Positions 39,393 through 52,524 of a DNA stretch of 64,000 nt are shown here, piece after piece (the stretch's first letter is position 1; every line of letters begins with the position of its first letter). Position numbers and translations under genes: made by a program. Source of the DNA: Actinernus sp. WN-2022 (taxonomy: Eukaryota; Cnidaria; Anthozoa; Actiniaria; Actinernidae); contig JAOWCC010000785.1 in the NCBI GenBank assembly GCA_030867875.1, positions 1 through 64,000 on the forward strand. Reading direction: 5' to 3'. The notes below the pieces were generated by a model that was not told where the DNA came from, made no database searches, and saw only the letters and a list, made by a program, of their open reading frames with translations.

Positions 39393-42300
39393 CATGATTC
39401 ACCATTCCTGATTCCTGATTCATCATTCCTCTTTCCTGATTCATCATTCCTGATTCCTGATACATCATTCATCATTCCTGATTCATCATTCCTGATTCCT
39501 GATTCATCATTCCTGATTCCTGATTCATCAGTCCTGATTCATGATTCACCAATCCTGATTCCTGATTCATCATTCCTCTTTCCTGATTCATCATTCCTGA
39601 TTCCTGATACATCATTCATCATTCCTGATTCATCATTCTTGATTCCTGATTCATCATTCCTGATTCCTGATTAATCACTCCTGATTCCTGATTCCTGATT
39701 CATCATTCCTGATTCATCATTCCTGATTCATCATTCCTGATTCATCATTCCTGATTCCTGATTCGTCATTCCTGATTCCTGATTCATTATTCCTGATTCA
39801 TCATTCCTGATTCCTGATTGATCATTCCTGATTCCTGATTGATCATTCATCATTCCTGATTCATCATTCTTGATTCCTGATTCATCATTCCTGATTCCTG
39901 ATTCATCATTCCTGATTCCTGATTCATCATTCCTGATTCCTGATTAATCACTCCTGATTCCTGATTCCTGATTCATCATTCCTGATTCATCATTCCTGAT
40001 TCATCATTCCTGATTCATCATTCATCATTCCTGATTCATCATTCCTGATTCATCATTCCTGATTCATCATTCCTGATTCCTGATTCATTATTCCTGATTC
40101 ATCATTCCTGATTCCTGATTGATCATTCCTGATTCATCATTCCTGATTCCTGATTCATCATTCCTGATTCCTGATTCATCATTACTCATTCCTGATTCAT
40201 CATTCCTGATTCCTGATTCATCATTCCTGATTCCTGATTCATCATTCCTCATTCCTGATTCATCATTCCTGATTCCTGATTCATCATTCCTGATTCCTGA
40301 TTCATCATTCCTGATTCCTGATTCCTGATTCATCATTCCTGATTCATCATTCCTCATTCCTGATTCATCATTCTTCATTCCTGATTAATCATTCCTCATT
40401 CCTGATTCATCATTCCTGATTCATGATTCACCATTCCTGATTCCTGATACATCATTCATCATTCCTGATTCATCATTCCTGATTCCTGATTCATCATTCC
40501 TGATTCATCATTCCTGATTCCTGATTCATCATTCCTGATTCCTGATTGATCATTCCTCATTCCTGATTCATCATTCCTGATTCCTGATTCATCATTCCTG
40601 ATTCCTGATTCCTGATTCATCATTCCTGATTCATCATTCCTGATTCATCATTCCTGATTCATCATTCTTCATTCCTGATTCATCATTCTTCATTCTTGAT
40701 TAATCATTCCTCATTCCTGATTCATCATTCCTGATTCCTGATTCATCATTTCTGATTCCTGATTCATCATTCATCATTCCTGATTCCTGATTCATCATTG
40801 CTGATTCCTGATTCATCATTCATCATTCCTGATTGATCATTCCTTATTCCCGATTCATCATTCCTGATTCCTGATTCATCATTCCTGATTCCTGATTCAT
40901 CATTCCTGATTCCTGATTCATCATTCCTGATTCATGATTCACCATTCCTGATTCCTGATTCATCATTCCTCTTTCCTGATTCATCATTCCTGATTCCTGA
41001 TACATCATTCATCATTCCTGATTCATCATTCCTGATTCCAGATTCATCATTCATCATTCCTGAGTCATCATTCCTGATTTCTGATTTATCATTCCTGATT
41101 CATCATTCCTGATTCCTGATTCATCATTCCTCATTCCTGATTCATCATTCCTCATTCCTGATTCATCATTACTCATTCCTGAGTCATCATTCCTGATTCC
41201 TGATTCATCATTCCTGATTCCTGATTGATCATTCCTCATTCCTGATTCATCATTCCTGATTCCTGATTCATCATTCCTGATTCCTGATTCCTGATTCATC
41301 ATTCCTGATTCATCATTCCTGATTCCTGATTCATCATTCCTGATTCATCATTTCTGATTCCTGATTCATCATTCCTCATTCCTGATTCATGATTCCTCAT
41401 TCCTGATTCATCAATCCTCATTCCTGATTCATCATTCCTGATTCCTGATTCCTGATTCCTGATTCATCATTCATCATTCCTGATTCATCATTCATCATTC
41501 CTGATTCATCATTCGTCATTCCTGATTCATCATTCCTGATTCCTGATTTATCATTCCTGATTCATCATTCCTGATTCCTGATTCATCATTCCTGATTCCT
41601 GATTCATCATTCCTCATTCCTGATTCATCATTACTGATTCCTGATTCATCATTCCTGATTCCTGATTCATCATTCCTCATTCCTGATTCATCATTCCTCA
41701 TTCCTGATTCATCATTCATCATTCCTGATTCATCATTCCTGATTCCTGATTCATCATTCCTGATTCCAGATTCATCAGTCCTTATTCATGATTCACCAAT
41801 CCTGATTCCTGATTCATCATTCCTCTTTCCTGATTCATCATTCCTGATTCCTGATACATCATTCATCATTCCTGATTCATCATTCATCATTCCTGATTCG
41901 TCATTCCTGATTTCTGATTTATCATTCCTGATTCATCATTCCTGATTCCTGATTCATCATTCCTCATTCCTGATTCATCATTCCTCATTCCTGATTCATC
42001 ATTACTCATTCCTGATTCATCATTCCTGATTCCTGATTCATCATTCCTGATTCCTGATTGATCATTCCTCATTCCTGATTCATCATTCCTGATTCCTGAT
42101 TCATCATTCCTGATTCCTGATTCCTGATTCATCATTCCTGATTCATCATTCCTGATTCCTGATTCATCATTCCTGATTCATCATTCCTGATTCCTGATTC
42201 ATCATTCCTCATTCCTGATTCATGATTCCTCATTCCTGATTCATCAATCCTGATTCCTGATTCATCATTCCTCATTCCTGATTCATCATTCATCATTCCT

Positions 42301-42705
42301 GATTCATCATTCTTGATTCCTGATTCATCATTCCTGATTCCTGATTCATCATTCCTGATTCCTGATTCATCATTCATCATTCCTGATTCCTGATTCATCA
42401 TTCATCATTCCTGATTGATCATTCCTTATTCCTGATTCATCATTCCTGATTCCTGATTCATCATTCCTGATTCCTGATTCATCATTCCTGATTCATGATT
42501 CACCATTCCTGATTCCTGATTCATCATTCCTCTTTCCTGATTCATCATTCCTGATTCCTGTTACATCATTCATCATTCCTGATTCATCATTCCTGATTCC
42601 TGATTCATCATTCCTGATTCCAGATTCATCATTCCTGATTCCTGATTCATCATTCCTGATTCATCATTCCTGATTCCTGATTCATCATTCCTCATTCCTG
42701 ATTCA
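39393..42705. repeat. Heptamer spacer between 88-bp blocks A and B
   Basis: This is 3313 bp of in-phase heptamer satellite with no gene. Its first 200-300 bp repeat the right flank of all other 88-bp blocks (ATTCACC, a TTTCCTG phrase, ATACATC, then AGTCCTG and a second ATTCACC phrase). Its last 292 bp repeat the left flank of B, C, D and F. The middle pairs with the C-D spacer: 41054-41302 matches 50405-50653 at an offset of 9351 bp. Confidence 0.9.
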
Positions 42706-44805
42706 TTCAATGTGCCGTAAAATTCTCAAACGGAGAGATTCCATCTTTCCAGCCAATTCATAGATTCCTGACCGCGAGCTAATCTTAAAAACGTTCAATG
42801 TGCCGTAAAATTCTCAAACGGAGAGATTCCATCTTTCCAGCCAATTCATAGATTCCTGACCGCGAGCTAATCTTAAAAACGTTCAATGTGCCGTAAAATT
42901 CTCAAACGGAGAGATTCCATCTTTCCAGCCAATTCATAGATTCCTGACCGCGAGCTAATCTTAAAAACGTTCAATGTGCCGTAAAATTCTCAAACGGAGA
43001 GATTCCATCTTTCCAGCCAATTGATAGATTCCTGACCGCGAGCTAATCTTAAAAACGTTCAATGTGCCGTAAAATTCTGAAACGGAGAGATTCCATCTTT
43101 CCAGCCAATTCATAGATTCCTGACCGCGAGCTAATCTTAAAAACGTTCAATGTGCCGTAAAATTCTCAAACGGAGAGATTCCATCTTTCCAGCCAATTCA
43201 TAGATTCCTGACCGCGAGCTAATCTTAAAAACGTTCAATGTGCCGTAAAATTCTGAAACGGAGAGATTCCATCTTTCCAGCCAATTCATAGATTCCTGAC
43301 CGCGAGCTAATCTTCAAAACGTTCAATGTGCCGTAAAATTCTCAAACGGAGAGATTCCATCTTTCCAGCCAATTCATAGATTCCTGACCGCGAGCTAATC
43401 TTAAAAACGTTCAATGTGCCGTAAAAATTCTGAAACGGAGAGATTCCATCTTTCCAGCCAATTCATAGATTCCTGACCGCGAGCTAATCTTAAAAACGTT
43501 CAATGTGCCGTAAAATTCTGAAACGGAGAGATTCCATCTTTCCAGCCAATTCATAGATTCCTGACCGCGAGCTAATCTTAAAAACGTTCAATGTGCCGTA
43601 AAATTCTCAAACGGAGAGATTCCATCTTTCCAGCCAATTCATAGATTCCTGACCGCGAGCTAATCTTAAAAACGTTCAATGTGCCGGCAAATTCTCAAAC
43701 GGAGAGATTCCATCTTTCCAGCCAATTCATAGATTCCTGACCGCGAGCTAATCTTAAAAACGTTCAATGTGCCGTCAAATTCTCAAACGGAGAGATTCCA
43801 TCTTTCCAGCCAATTCATAGATTCCTGACCGCGAGCTAATCTTAAAAACGTTCAATGTGCCGTAGAATTCTCAAACGGAGAGATTCCATCTTTCCAGCCA
43901 ATTCAAAGATTCCTGACCGCGAGCTAATCTTAAAAACGTTCAATGTGCCGTAAAATTCTCAAACGGAGAGATTCCATCTTTCCAGCCAATTGATAGATTC
44001 CTGACCGCGAGCTAATCTTAAAAACGTTCAATATGCCGTAAAATTCTCAAACGGAGAGATTCCATCTTTCCAGCCAATTGATAGATTCCTGACCGCGAGC
44101 TAATCTTAAAAACGTTCAATGTGCCGTCAAATTCTCAAACGGAGAGATTCCATCTTTCCAGCCAATTCATAGATTCCTGACCGCGAGCTAATCTTAAAAA
44201 CGTTCAATGTGCCGTAGAATTCTCAAACGGAGAGATTCCATCTTTCCAGCCAATTCAAAGATTCCTGACCGCGAGCTAATCTTAAAAACGTTCAATGTGC
44301 CGTAAAATTCTCAAACGGAGAGATTCCATCTTTCCAGCCAATTGATAGATTCCTGACCGCGAGCTAATCTTAAAAACGTTCAATATGCCGTAAAATTCTC
44401 AAACGGAGAGATTCCATCTTTCCAGCCAATTCATAGATTCCTGACCGCGAGCTAATCTTAAAAACGTTCAATGTGCCGTAAAATTCTCAAACGGAGAGAT
44501 TCCATCTTTCCAGCCAATTCATAGATTCCTGACCGCGAGCTAATCTTAAAAACGTTCAATGTGCCGTAAAATTCTCAAACGGAGAGATTCCATCTTTCCA
44601 GCCAATTCATAGATTCCTGACCGCGAGCTAATCTTAAAAACGTTCAATGTGCCGTAAAATTCTCAAACGGAGAGATTCCATCTTTCCAGCCAATTCATAG
44701 ATTGCTGACCGCGAGCTAATCTTAAAAACGTTCAATGTGCAGTAAAATTCTCAAACGGAGAGATTCCATCTTTCCAGCCAATTCATAGATTCCTGACCGC
44801 GAGCT
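42706..44805. repeat. 88-bp satellite block B (24 copies)
   Basis: There are 23 full units and a terminal 75-bp unit, with one extra A (GTAAAAATT, unit 9), giving 2100 bp. This is the most diverse block. Variants include TTCTGAAACGG in units 5, 7, 9 and 10, CTTCAAAACG in unit 7 and GCCGGCAAAT in unit 12. It also has a four-unit cassette (GCCGTCAAAT; GCCGTAGAAT with TTCAAAG; TTGATAG; CAATATGCC) present twice, in units 13-16 and 17-20, 352 bp apart. The second-last unit has GATTGCTGACC and the last GTGCAGTAA, an edge signature shared with C, E and F. Confidence 0.97.
43771..44474. repeat. 352-bp higher-order repeat (4 x 88 bp) inside block B, two copies
   Basis: Four consecutive 88-bp units with distinguishing variants (GCCGTCAAAT, GCCGTAGAAT, TTGATAG, CAATATGCC) are followed by four with the same variants in the same order. 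GCCGTCAA starts at 43771 and 44123, exactly 4 x 88 bp apart. The same cassette occurs once in block D (units 7-10, about 51745-52097). One difference between the copies is that unit 16 carries TTGATAG, while unit 20 has the usual TTCATAG. Confidence 0.9.
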
Positions 44806-46613
44806 CATGATTCACCATTCCTGATTCCTGATTCATCATTCCTCTTTCCTGATTCATCATTCCTGATTCCTGATACATCATTCATCATTCCTGATTCATC
44901 ATTCCTGATTCCTGATTCATCATTCCTGATTCCTGATTCATCAGTCCTGATTCATGATTCACCAATCCTGATTCCTGATTCATCATTCCTCTTTCCTGAT
45001 TCATCATTCCTGATTCCTGATACATCATTCATCATTCCTGATTCATCATTCTTGATTCCTGATTCATCATTCCTGATTCCTGATTAATCACTCCTGATTC
45101 CTGATTCCTGATTCATCATTCCTGATTCATCATTCCTGATTCATCATTCCTGATTCATCATTCATCATTCCTGATTCATCATTCCTGATTCCTGATTCAT
45201 CATTCCTCATTCCTGATTCATCATTACTCATTCCTGATTCATCATTCCTGATTCCTGATTCATCATTCCTGATTCCTGATTGATCATTCCTCATTCCTGA
45301 TTGATCATTCCTGATTCCTGATTCATCATTCCTGATTCCTGATTCCTGATTCATCATTCCTGATTCATCATTCCTGATTCCTGATTCATCATTCCTGATT
45401 CATCATTTCTGATTCCTGATTCATCATTCCTCATTCCTGATTCATGATTCCTCATTCCTGATTCATCAATCCTCATTCCTGATTCATCATTCCTGATTCC
45501 TGATTCCTGATTCCTGATTCATCATTCATCATTCCTGATTCATCATTCATCATTCCTGATTCATCATTCGTCATTCCTTATTCATCATTCCTGAATCCTG
45601 ATTCATTATTCCTGATTCATCATTCCTGATTCCTGATTCATCATTCCTGATTCCTGATTCATCATTCCTCATTCCTGATTCATCATTACTGATTCCTGAT
45701 TCATCATTCCTGATTTCTGATTCATCATTCCTCATTCCTGATTCATCATTCCTCATTCCTGATTCATCATTCATCATTCCTGATTCATCATTCATCATTC
45801 CTGATTCATCATTCCTGATTCCTGATTCATCATTCCTGATTCCAGATTCATCAGTCCTTATTCATGATTCACCAATCCTGATTCCTGATTCATCATTCCT
45901 CTTTCCTGATTCATCATTCCTGATTCCTGATACATCATTCATCATTCCTGATTCATCATTCATCATTCCTGATTCGTCATTCCTGATTTCTGATTTATCA
46001 TTCCTGATTCATCATTCCTGATTCCTGATTCATCATTCCTGATTCCTGATTCATCATTCCTCATTCCTGATTCATCATTCCTGATTCATCATTCCTGATT
46101 CCTGATTCATCATTCCTCATTCCTGATTCATGATTCCTCATTCCTGATTCATCAATCCTGATTCCTGATTCATCATTCCTCATTCCTGATTCATCATTCA
46201 TCATTCCTGATTCATCATTCTTGATTCCTGATTCATCATTCCTGATTCCTGATTCATCATTCCTGATTCCTGATTCATCATTCATCATTCCTGATTCCTG
46301 ATTCATCATTCATCATTCCTGATTGATCATTCCTTATTCCTGATTGATCATTCCTGATTCCTGATTCATCATTCCTGATTCCTGATTCATCATTCCTGAT
46401 TCATGATTCACCATTCCTGATTCCTGATTCATCATTCCTCTTTCCTGATTCATCATTCCTGATTCCTGTTACATCATTCATCATTCCTGATTCATCATTC
46501 CTGATTCCTGATTCATCATTCCTGATTCCAGATTCATCATTCCTGATTCCTGATTCATCATTCCTGATTCATCATTCCTGATTCCTGATTCATCATTCCT
46601 CATTCCTGATTCA
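44806..46613. repeat. Heptamer spacer between 88-bp blocks B and C
   Basis: This is 1808 bp of heptamer satellite without genes. It is paralogous to the D-E spacer: 45130-45357 and 45571-45798 match 52821-53048 and 53262-53510, both at an offset of 7691 bp. Its last 292 bp are the standard left flank, but with a second ATTGATC word after ATTCCTT, as in spacers before E and F and unlike those before A, B and D. Confidence 0.9.
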
Positions 46614-48549
46614 TTCAATGTGCCGTAAAATTCTCAAACGGAGAGATTCCATCTTTCCAGCCAATTCATAGATTCCTGACCGCGAGCTAATCTTAAAAAC
46701 GTTCAATGTGCCGTAAAATTCTCAAACGGAGAGATTCCATCTTTCCAGCCAATTCATAGATTCCTGACCGCGAGCTAATCTTAAAAACGTTCAATGTGCC
46801 GTAAAATTCTCAAACGGAGAGATTCCATCTTTCCACCCAATTCATAGATTCCTGACCGCGAGCTAATCTTAAAAACGTTCAATGTGCCGTAAAATTCTCA
46901 AACGGAGAGATTCCATCTTTCCAGCCAATTCATAGATTCCTGACCGCGAGCTAATCTTAAAAACGTTCAATGTGCCGTAAAATTCTCAAACGGAGAGATT
47001 CCATCTTTCCAGCCAATTCATAGATTCCTGACCGCGAGCTAATCTTAAAAACGTTCAATGTGCCGTAAAATTCTCAAACGGAGAGATTCCATCTTTCCAG
47101 CCAATTCATAGATTCCTGACCGCGAGCTAATCTTAAAAACGTTCAATGTGCCGTAAAATTCTCAAACGGAGAGATTCCATCTTTCCAGCCAATTCATAGA
47201 TTCCTGACCGCGAGCTAATCTTAAAAACGTTCAATGTGCCGTAAAATTCTCAAACGGAGAGATTCCATCTTTCCACCCAATTCATAGATTCCTGACCGCG
47301 AGCTAATCTTAAAAACGTTCAATGTGCCGTAAAATTCTCAAACGGAGAGATTCCATCTTTCCAGCCAATTCATAGATTCCTGACCGCGAGCTAATCTTAA
47401 AAACGTTCAATGTGCCGTAAAATTCTCAAACGGAGAGATTCCATCTTTCCACCCAATTCATAGATTCCTGACCGCGAGCTAATCTTAAAAACGTTCAATG
47501 TGCCGTAAAATTCTCAAACGGAGAGATTCCATCTTTCCAGCCAATTCATAGATTCCTGACCGCGAGCTAATCTTCAAAACGTTCAATGTGCCGTAAAATT
47601 CTCAAACGGAGAGATTCCATCTTTCCAGCCAATTCATAGATTCCTGACCGCGAGCTAATCTTAAAAACGTTCAATGTGCCGTAAAATTCTCAAACGGAGA
47701 GATTCCATCTTTCCAGCCAATTCATAGATTCCTGACCGCGAGCTAATCTTAAAAACGTTCAATGTGCCGTAAAATTCTCAAACGGAGAGATTCCATCTTT
47801 CCACCCAATTCATAGATTCCTGACCGCGAGCTAATCTTAAAAACGTTCAATGTGCCGTAAAATTCTCAAACGGAGAGATTCCATCTTTCCAGCCAATTCA
47901 TAGATTCCTGACCGCGAGCTAATCTTAAAAACGTTCAATGTGCCGTAAAATTCTCAAACGGAGAGATTCCATCTTTCCAGCCAATTCATAGATTCCTGAC
48001 CGCGAGCTAATCTTAAAAACGTTCAATGTGCCGTAAAATTCTCAAACGGAGAGATTCCATCTTTCCAGCCAATTCATAGATTCCTGACCGCGAGCTAATC
48101 TTAAAAACGTTCAATGTGCCGTAAAATTCTCAAACGGAGAGATTCCATCTTTCCAGCCAATTCATAGATTCCTGACCGCGAGCTAATCTTAAAAACGTTC
48201 AATGTGCCGTAAAATTCTCAAACGGAGAGATTCCATCTTTCCACCCAATTCATAGATTCCTGACCGCGAGCTAATCTTAAAAACGTTCAATGTGCCGTAA
48301 AATTCTCAAACGGAGAGATTCCATCTTTCCAGCCAATTCATAGATTCCTGACCGCGAGCTAATCTTAAAAACGTTCAATGTGCCGTAAAATTCTCAAACG
48401 GAGAGATTCCATCTTTCCAGCCAATTCATAGATTCCTGACCGCGAGCTAATCTTAAAAACGTTCAATGTGCCGTAAAATTCTCAAACGGAGAGATTCCAT
48501 CTTTCCAGCCAATTCATAGATTCCTGACCGCGAGCTAATCTTCAAAACG
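46614..48549. repeat. 968-bp higher-order repeat (11 x 88 bp) inside block C, two copies
   Basis: Units 1-11 and 12-22 carry the same rare substitutions at corresponding places. TTCCACCC occurs at units 3 and 14 and at 8 and 19, and CTTCAAAACG at 11 and 22. One exception is unit 10, which has TTCCACCC while unit 21 does not, so either a later mutation or conversion altered one copy. The unit limits are inferred from these few markers. Confidence 0.75.
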
Positions 48550-48799
48550 TTCAATGTGCCGTAAAATTCTCAAACGGAGAGATTCCATCTTTCCAGCCAA
48601 TTCATAGATTCCTGACCGCGAGCTAATCTTAAAAACGTTCAATGTGCCGTAAAATTCTCAACGGAGAGATTCCATCTTTCCAGCCAATTCATAGATTGCT
48701 GACCGCGAGCTAATCTTAAAAACGTTCAATGTGCAGTAAAATTCTCAAACGGAGAGATTCCATCTTTCCAGCCAATTCATAGATTCCTGACCGCGAGCT
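46614..48799. repeat. 88-bp satellite block C (25 copies)
   Basis: There are 24 full units plus the terminal 75-bp unit, with one A lost near 48661 (CTCAACGG instead of CTCAAACGG), giving 2186 bp. The variant TTCCACCCAATT is in units 3, 8, 10, 14 and 19, and CTTCAAAACG in units 11 and 22. The pairs 3/14, 8/19 and 11/22 are all 11 units apart, which points to an internal 968-bp duplication. The right-edge signature (GATTGCTGACC in unit 24, GTGCAGTAA in unit 25) is present. Confidence 0.97.
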
Positions 48800-51216
48800 C
48801 ATGATTCACCATTCCTGATTCCTGATTCATCATTCCTCTTTCCTGATTCATCATTCCTGATTCCTGATACATCATTCATCATTCCTGATTCATCATTCCT
48901 GATTCCTGATTCATCATTCCTGATTCCTGATTCATCAGTCCTGATTCATGATTCACCAATCCTGATTCCTGATTCATCATTCCTCTTTCCTGATTCATCA
49001 TTCCTGATTCCTGATACATCATTCATCATTCCTGATTCATCATTCTTGATTCCTGATTCATCATTCCTGATTCCTGATTAATCACTCCTGATTCCTGATT
49101 AATCACTCCTGATTCCTGATTCCTGATTCATCATTCCTGATTCATCATTCCTGATTCATCATTCCTGATTCATCATTCATCATTCCTGATTCATCATTCC
49201 TGATTCCTGATTCGTCATTCCTGATTCCTGATTCATTATTCCTGATTCATCATTCCTGATTCCTGATTCATCATTCATCATTCCTGATTCATCATTCTTG
49301 ATTCCTGATTCATCATTCCTGATTCCTGATTCATCATTCCTGATTCCTGATTCATCATTCCTGATTCCTGATTAATCACTCCTGATTCCTGATTCCTGAT
49401 TCATCATTCCTGATTCATCATTCCTGATTCATCATTCATGATTCATCATTCATCATTCCTGATTCATCATTCCTGATTCATCATTCCTGATTCCTGATTC
49501 ATTATTCCTGATTCATCATTCCTGATTCCTGATTGATCATTCCTGATTCATCATTCCTGATTCCTGATTCATCATTCCTGATTCCTGATTCATGATTCCT
49601 GATTCCTGATTCATCATTACTCATTCCTGATTCATCATTCCTGATTCCTGATTCATCATTCCTGATTCCTGATTCATCATTCCTGATTCCTGATTCCTGA
49701 TTCATCATTCCTGATTCATCATTCCTCATTCCTGATTCATCATTCTTCATTCCTGATTAATCATTCCTCATTCCTGATTCATCATTCCTGATTCATGATT
49801 CACCATTCCTGATTCCTGATACATCATTCATCATTCCTGATTCATCATTCCTGATTCCTGATTCATCATTCCTGATTCATCATTCCTGATTCCTGATTCA
49901 TCATTCCTGATTCCTGATTGATCATTCCTCATTCCTGATTCATCATTCCTGATTCCTGATTCATCATTCCTGATTCCTGATTCCTGATTCATCATTCCTG
50001 ATTCATCATTCCTGATTCATCATTCCTGATTCATCATTCTTCATTCCTGATTCATCATTCTTCATTCTTGATTAATCATTCCTCATTCCTGATTCATCAT
50101 TCCTGATTCCTGATTCATCATTCCTGATTCCTGATTCATCATTCATCATTCCTGATTCCTGATTCATCATTGCTGATTCCTGATTCATCATTCATCATTC
50201 CTGATTGATCATTCCTTATTCCCGATTCATCATTCCTGATTCCTGATTCATCATTCCTGATTCCTGATTCATCATTCCTGATTCATGATTCACCATTCCT
50301 GATTCCTGATTCATCATTCCTCTTTCCTGATTCATCATTCCTGATTCCTGATACATCATTCATCATTCCTGATTCATCATTCCTGATTCCAGATTCATCA
50401 TTCATCATTCCTGAGTCATCATTCCTGATTTCTGATTTATCATTCCTGATTCATCATTCCTGATTCCTGATTCATCATTCCTCATTCCTGATTCATCATT
50501 CCTCATTCCTGATTCATCATTACTCATTCCTGAGTCATCATTCCTGATTCCTGATTCATCATTCCTGATTCCTGATTGATCATTCCTCATTCCTGATTCA
50601 TCATTCCTGATTCCTGATTCATCATTCCTGATTCCTGATTCCTGATTCATCATTCCTGATTCATCATTCCTGATTCCTGATTCATCATTCCTGATTCATC
50701 ATTTCTGATTCCTGATTCATCATTCCTCATTCCTGATTCATGATTCCTCATTCCTGATTCATCAATCCTCATTCCTGATTCATCATTCCTGATTCCTGAT
50801 TCCTGATTCCTGATTCATCATTCATCATTCCTGATTCATCATTCATCATTCCTGATTCATCATTCCTGATTCCTGATTCATCATTCATCATTCCTGATTC
50901 CTGATTCATCATTCATCATTCCTGATTGATCATTCCTTATTCCTGATTCATCATTCCTGATTCCTGATTCATCATTCCTGATTCCTGATTCATCATTCCT
51001 GATTCATGATTCACCATTCCTGATTCCTGATTCATCATTCCTCTTTCCTGATTCATCATTCCTGATTCCTGTTACATCATTCATCATTCCTGATTCATCA
51101 TTCCTGATTCCTGATTCATCATTCCTGATTCCAGATTCATCATTCCTGATTCCTGATTCATCATTCCTGATTCATCATTCCTGATTCCTGATTCATCATT
51201 CCTCATTCCTGATTCA
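48800..51216. repeat. Heptamer spacer between 88-bp blocks C and D
   Basis: This is 2417 bp of in-phase heptamer satellite, no genes. It is the paralogue of the A-B spacer (offset 9351 bp at 50405-50653), shortened towards its right end, where most of the 41.5-42.4 kb material is missing. Near 49076-49104 the phrase containing ATTAATC and ACTCCTG is duplicated. It has the standard left-flank sequence with ATTGATC 292 bp before block D. Confidence 0.9.
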
Positions 51217-52524
51217 TTCAATGTGCCGTAAAATTCTCAAACGGAGAGATTCCATCTTTCCAGCCAATTCATAGATTCCTGACCGCGAGCTAATCTTAAA
51301 AACGTTCAATGTGCCGTAAAATTCTCAAACGGAGAGATTCCATCTTTCCAGCCAATTCATAGATTCCTGACCGCGAGCTAATCTTAAAAACGTTCAATGT
51401 GCCGTAAAATTCTCAAACGGAGAGATTCCATCTTTCCAGCCAATTCATAGATTCCTGACCGCGAGCTAATCTTAAAAACGTTCAATGTGCCGTAAAATTC
51501 TCAAACGGAGAGATTCCATCTTTCCAGCCAATTCATAGATTCCTGACCGCGAGCTAATCTTAAAAACGTTCAATGTGCCGTAAAATTCTCAAACGGAGAG
51601 ATTCCATCTTTCCAGCCAATTCATAGATTCCTGACCGCGAGCTAATCTTAAAAACGTTCAATGTGCCGTAAAATTCTCAAACGGAGGGATTCCATCTTTC
51701 CAGCCAATTCATAGATTCCTGACCGCGAGCTAATCTTAAAAACGTTCAATGTGCCGTCAAATTCTCAAACGGAGAGATTCCATCTTTCCAGCCAATTCAT
51801 AGATTCCTGACCGCGAGCTAATCTTAAAAACGTTCAATGTGCCGTAGAATTCTCAAACGGAGAGATTCCATCTTTCCAGCCAATTCAAAGATTCCTGACC
51901 GCGAGCTAATCTTAAAAACGTTCAATGTGCCGTAAAATTCTCAAACGGAGAGATTCCATCTTTCCAGCCAATTGATAGATTCCTGACCGCGAGCTAATCT
52001 TAAAAACGTTCAATATGCCGTAAAAATTCTCAAACGGAGAGATTCCATCTTTCCAGCCAATTGATAGATTCCTGACCGCGAGCTAATCTTAAAAACGTTC
52101 AATGTGCCGTAAAATTCTCAAACGGAGAGATTCCATCTTTCCAGCCAATTCATAGATTCCTGACCGCGAGCTAATCTTAAAAACGTTCAATGTGCCGTAA
52201 AATTCCCAAACGGAGAGATTCCATCTTTCCAGCCAATTCATAGATTCCTGACCGCGAGCTAATCTTCAAAACGTTCAATGTGCCGTAAAATTCTCAAACG
52301 GAGAGATTCCATCTTTCCAGCCAATTCATAGATTCCTGACCGCGAGCTAATCTTAAAAACGTTCAATGTGCCGTAAAATTCTCAAACGGAGAGATTCCAT
52401 CTTTCCAGCCAATTCATAGATTCCTGACCGCGAGCTAATCTTAAAAACGTTCAATGTGCCGTAAAATTCTCAAAGGGAGAGATTCCATCTTTCCAGCCAA
52501 TTCATAGATTCCTGACCGCGAGCT
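51217..52524. repeat. 88-bp satellite block D (15 copies)
   Basis: There are 14 full units plus the 75-bp terminal unit, with one extra A at about 52024, giving 1308 bp. Units 7-10 carry the same four-variant cassette seen twice in block B, so D and B are related. Unit 12 has CTTCAAAACG, unit 11 is followed by a unit with CCCAAACGG, and the last unit has CAAAGGGAG. The GATTGCTG and GTGCAG edge signature of B, C, E and F is absent, suggesting that the right end of this block was replaced or lost by unequal exchange. Confidence 0.97.

Noticed and set aside
43862..44225. EcoRI-like GAATTC in GCCGTAGAATTC variant units as a regulatory or functional site
   Set aside because: It is a by-product of a single A-to-G change in a few 88-bp units (twice in B, once in D) and only useful as a marker.
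38966..48799. 88-bp blocks as a CRISPR array (regular repeats with short constant length)
   Set aside because: The whole 88-bp unit is repeated with no variable spacers between constant repeats, and there are no cas genes.
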